Below are positions 5,727 to 5,785 of a stretch of DNA of 5,785 nucleotides, piece after piece. Every line of letters starts with the position of its first letter. The stretch's first letter is position 1. The position numbers were made by a program, and so were the translations under genes. The stretch comes from Lachnoclostridium sp. UBA933 (GTDB lineage: Bacteria > Bacillota > Clostridia > Lachnospirales > Lachnospiraceae): contig DBDL01000057.1 of assembly GCA_002293545.1 (NCBI GenBank), forward strand, positions 4,911 through 10,695. The letters run 5' to 3'. Below the pieces are notes generated by a model, which made no database searches, was not told the DNA's origin, and saw only the letters and a list, made by a program, of their open reading frames with translations.

Positions 5727-5785
5727 TCTGTCCGCGCATTCAAGACAATTCTTATAAGAGAAAATTCAATATTATACTTAAGTGA
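5727..5785. other. Downstream tail after pfp, no gene identified
   Basis: These 59 AT-rich bases hold a 10-bp palindrome, TCTTATAAGA (5750-5759), but no stable GC-rich hairpin with a T-tract, so the operon may continue or terminate beyond the window. A TATACT (5773-5778) resembles a -10 box but lacks a convincing -35. Confidence 0.5.

Noticed and set aside
5750..5785. Promoter or terminator after pfp (TCTTATAAGA palindrome and TATACT)
   Set aside because: There is no matching -35 box, no GC-rich stem and no T-tract; the window ends too soon to judge.

Overview
The window looks like chromosomal housekeeping DNA from a low-to-moderate GC Gram-positive bacterium, most likely a clostridial Firmicute (Lachnospiraceae-like). 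This is inferred from AT-rich intergenic DNA with sigma-A type promoters, strong GGAGG/AAGGAG ribosome binding sites, a clostridial-style EPSP synthase, a class IIB fructose-bisphosphate aldolase and a pyrophosphate-type phosphofructokinase. Taxonomy is inference; no marker gene fixes it.

Five protein genes fill almost all of it. From left to right: (1) prfC, peptide chain release factor 3, minus strand, cut by the left edge so that only its first 392 codons are present, starting at TTG 1178. (2) A hemolysin III / TrhA / PAQR-type seven-helix membrane protein, plus strand 1362-2060, divergent from prfC across 183 bp that carries a promoter for each gene. (3) aroA, EPSP synthase, minus strand 3345-2032, convergent with trhA; the two 3' ends overlap by 29 bp, and the likely trhA terminator lies inside the aroA coding sequence. 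(4) fba, class II fructose-bisphosphate aldolase, plus strand 3560-4495, divergent from aroA, with a near-consensus promoter. (5) pfp, PPi-dependent 6-phosphofructokinase, plus strand 4500-5726, four bases after the fba stop with its ribosome binding site inside the end of fba.

fba and pfp form a compact glycolytic operon: pfp makes fructose-1,6-bisphosphate reversibly, using pyrophosphate, and fba splits it into two trioses. The other genes look like independent single-gene units (translation termination, membrane homeostasis, shikimate pathway). Three of the five genes start with non-ATG codons (TTG, GTG, GTG), each supported by a well-placed Shine-Dalgarno and, for the two minus-strand genes, an in-frame stop just upstream.

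I found no CRISPR array, tRNA/rRNA, mobile element, defence system or evidently novel system. The more interesting signals are small: a terminator with an alternative competing hairpin embedded in aroA, active-site departures in AroA and Pfp, an A10 run inside the fba promoter, and short inverted repeats at the predicted transcription starts of all four promoters.
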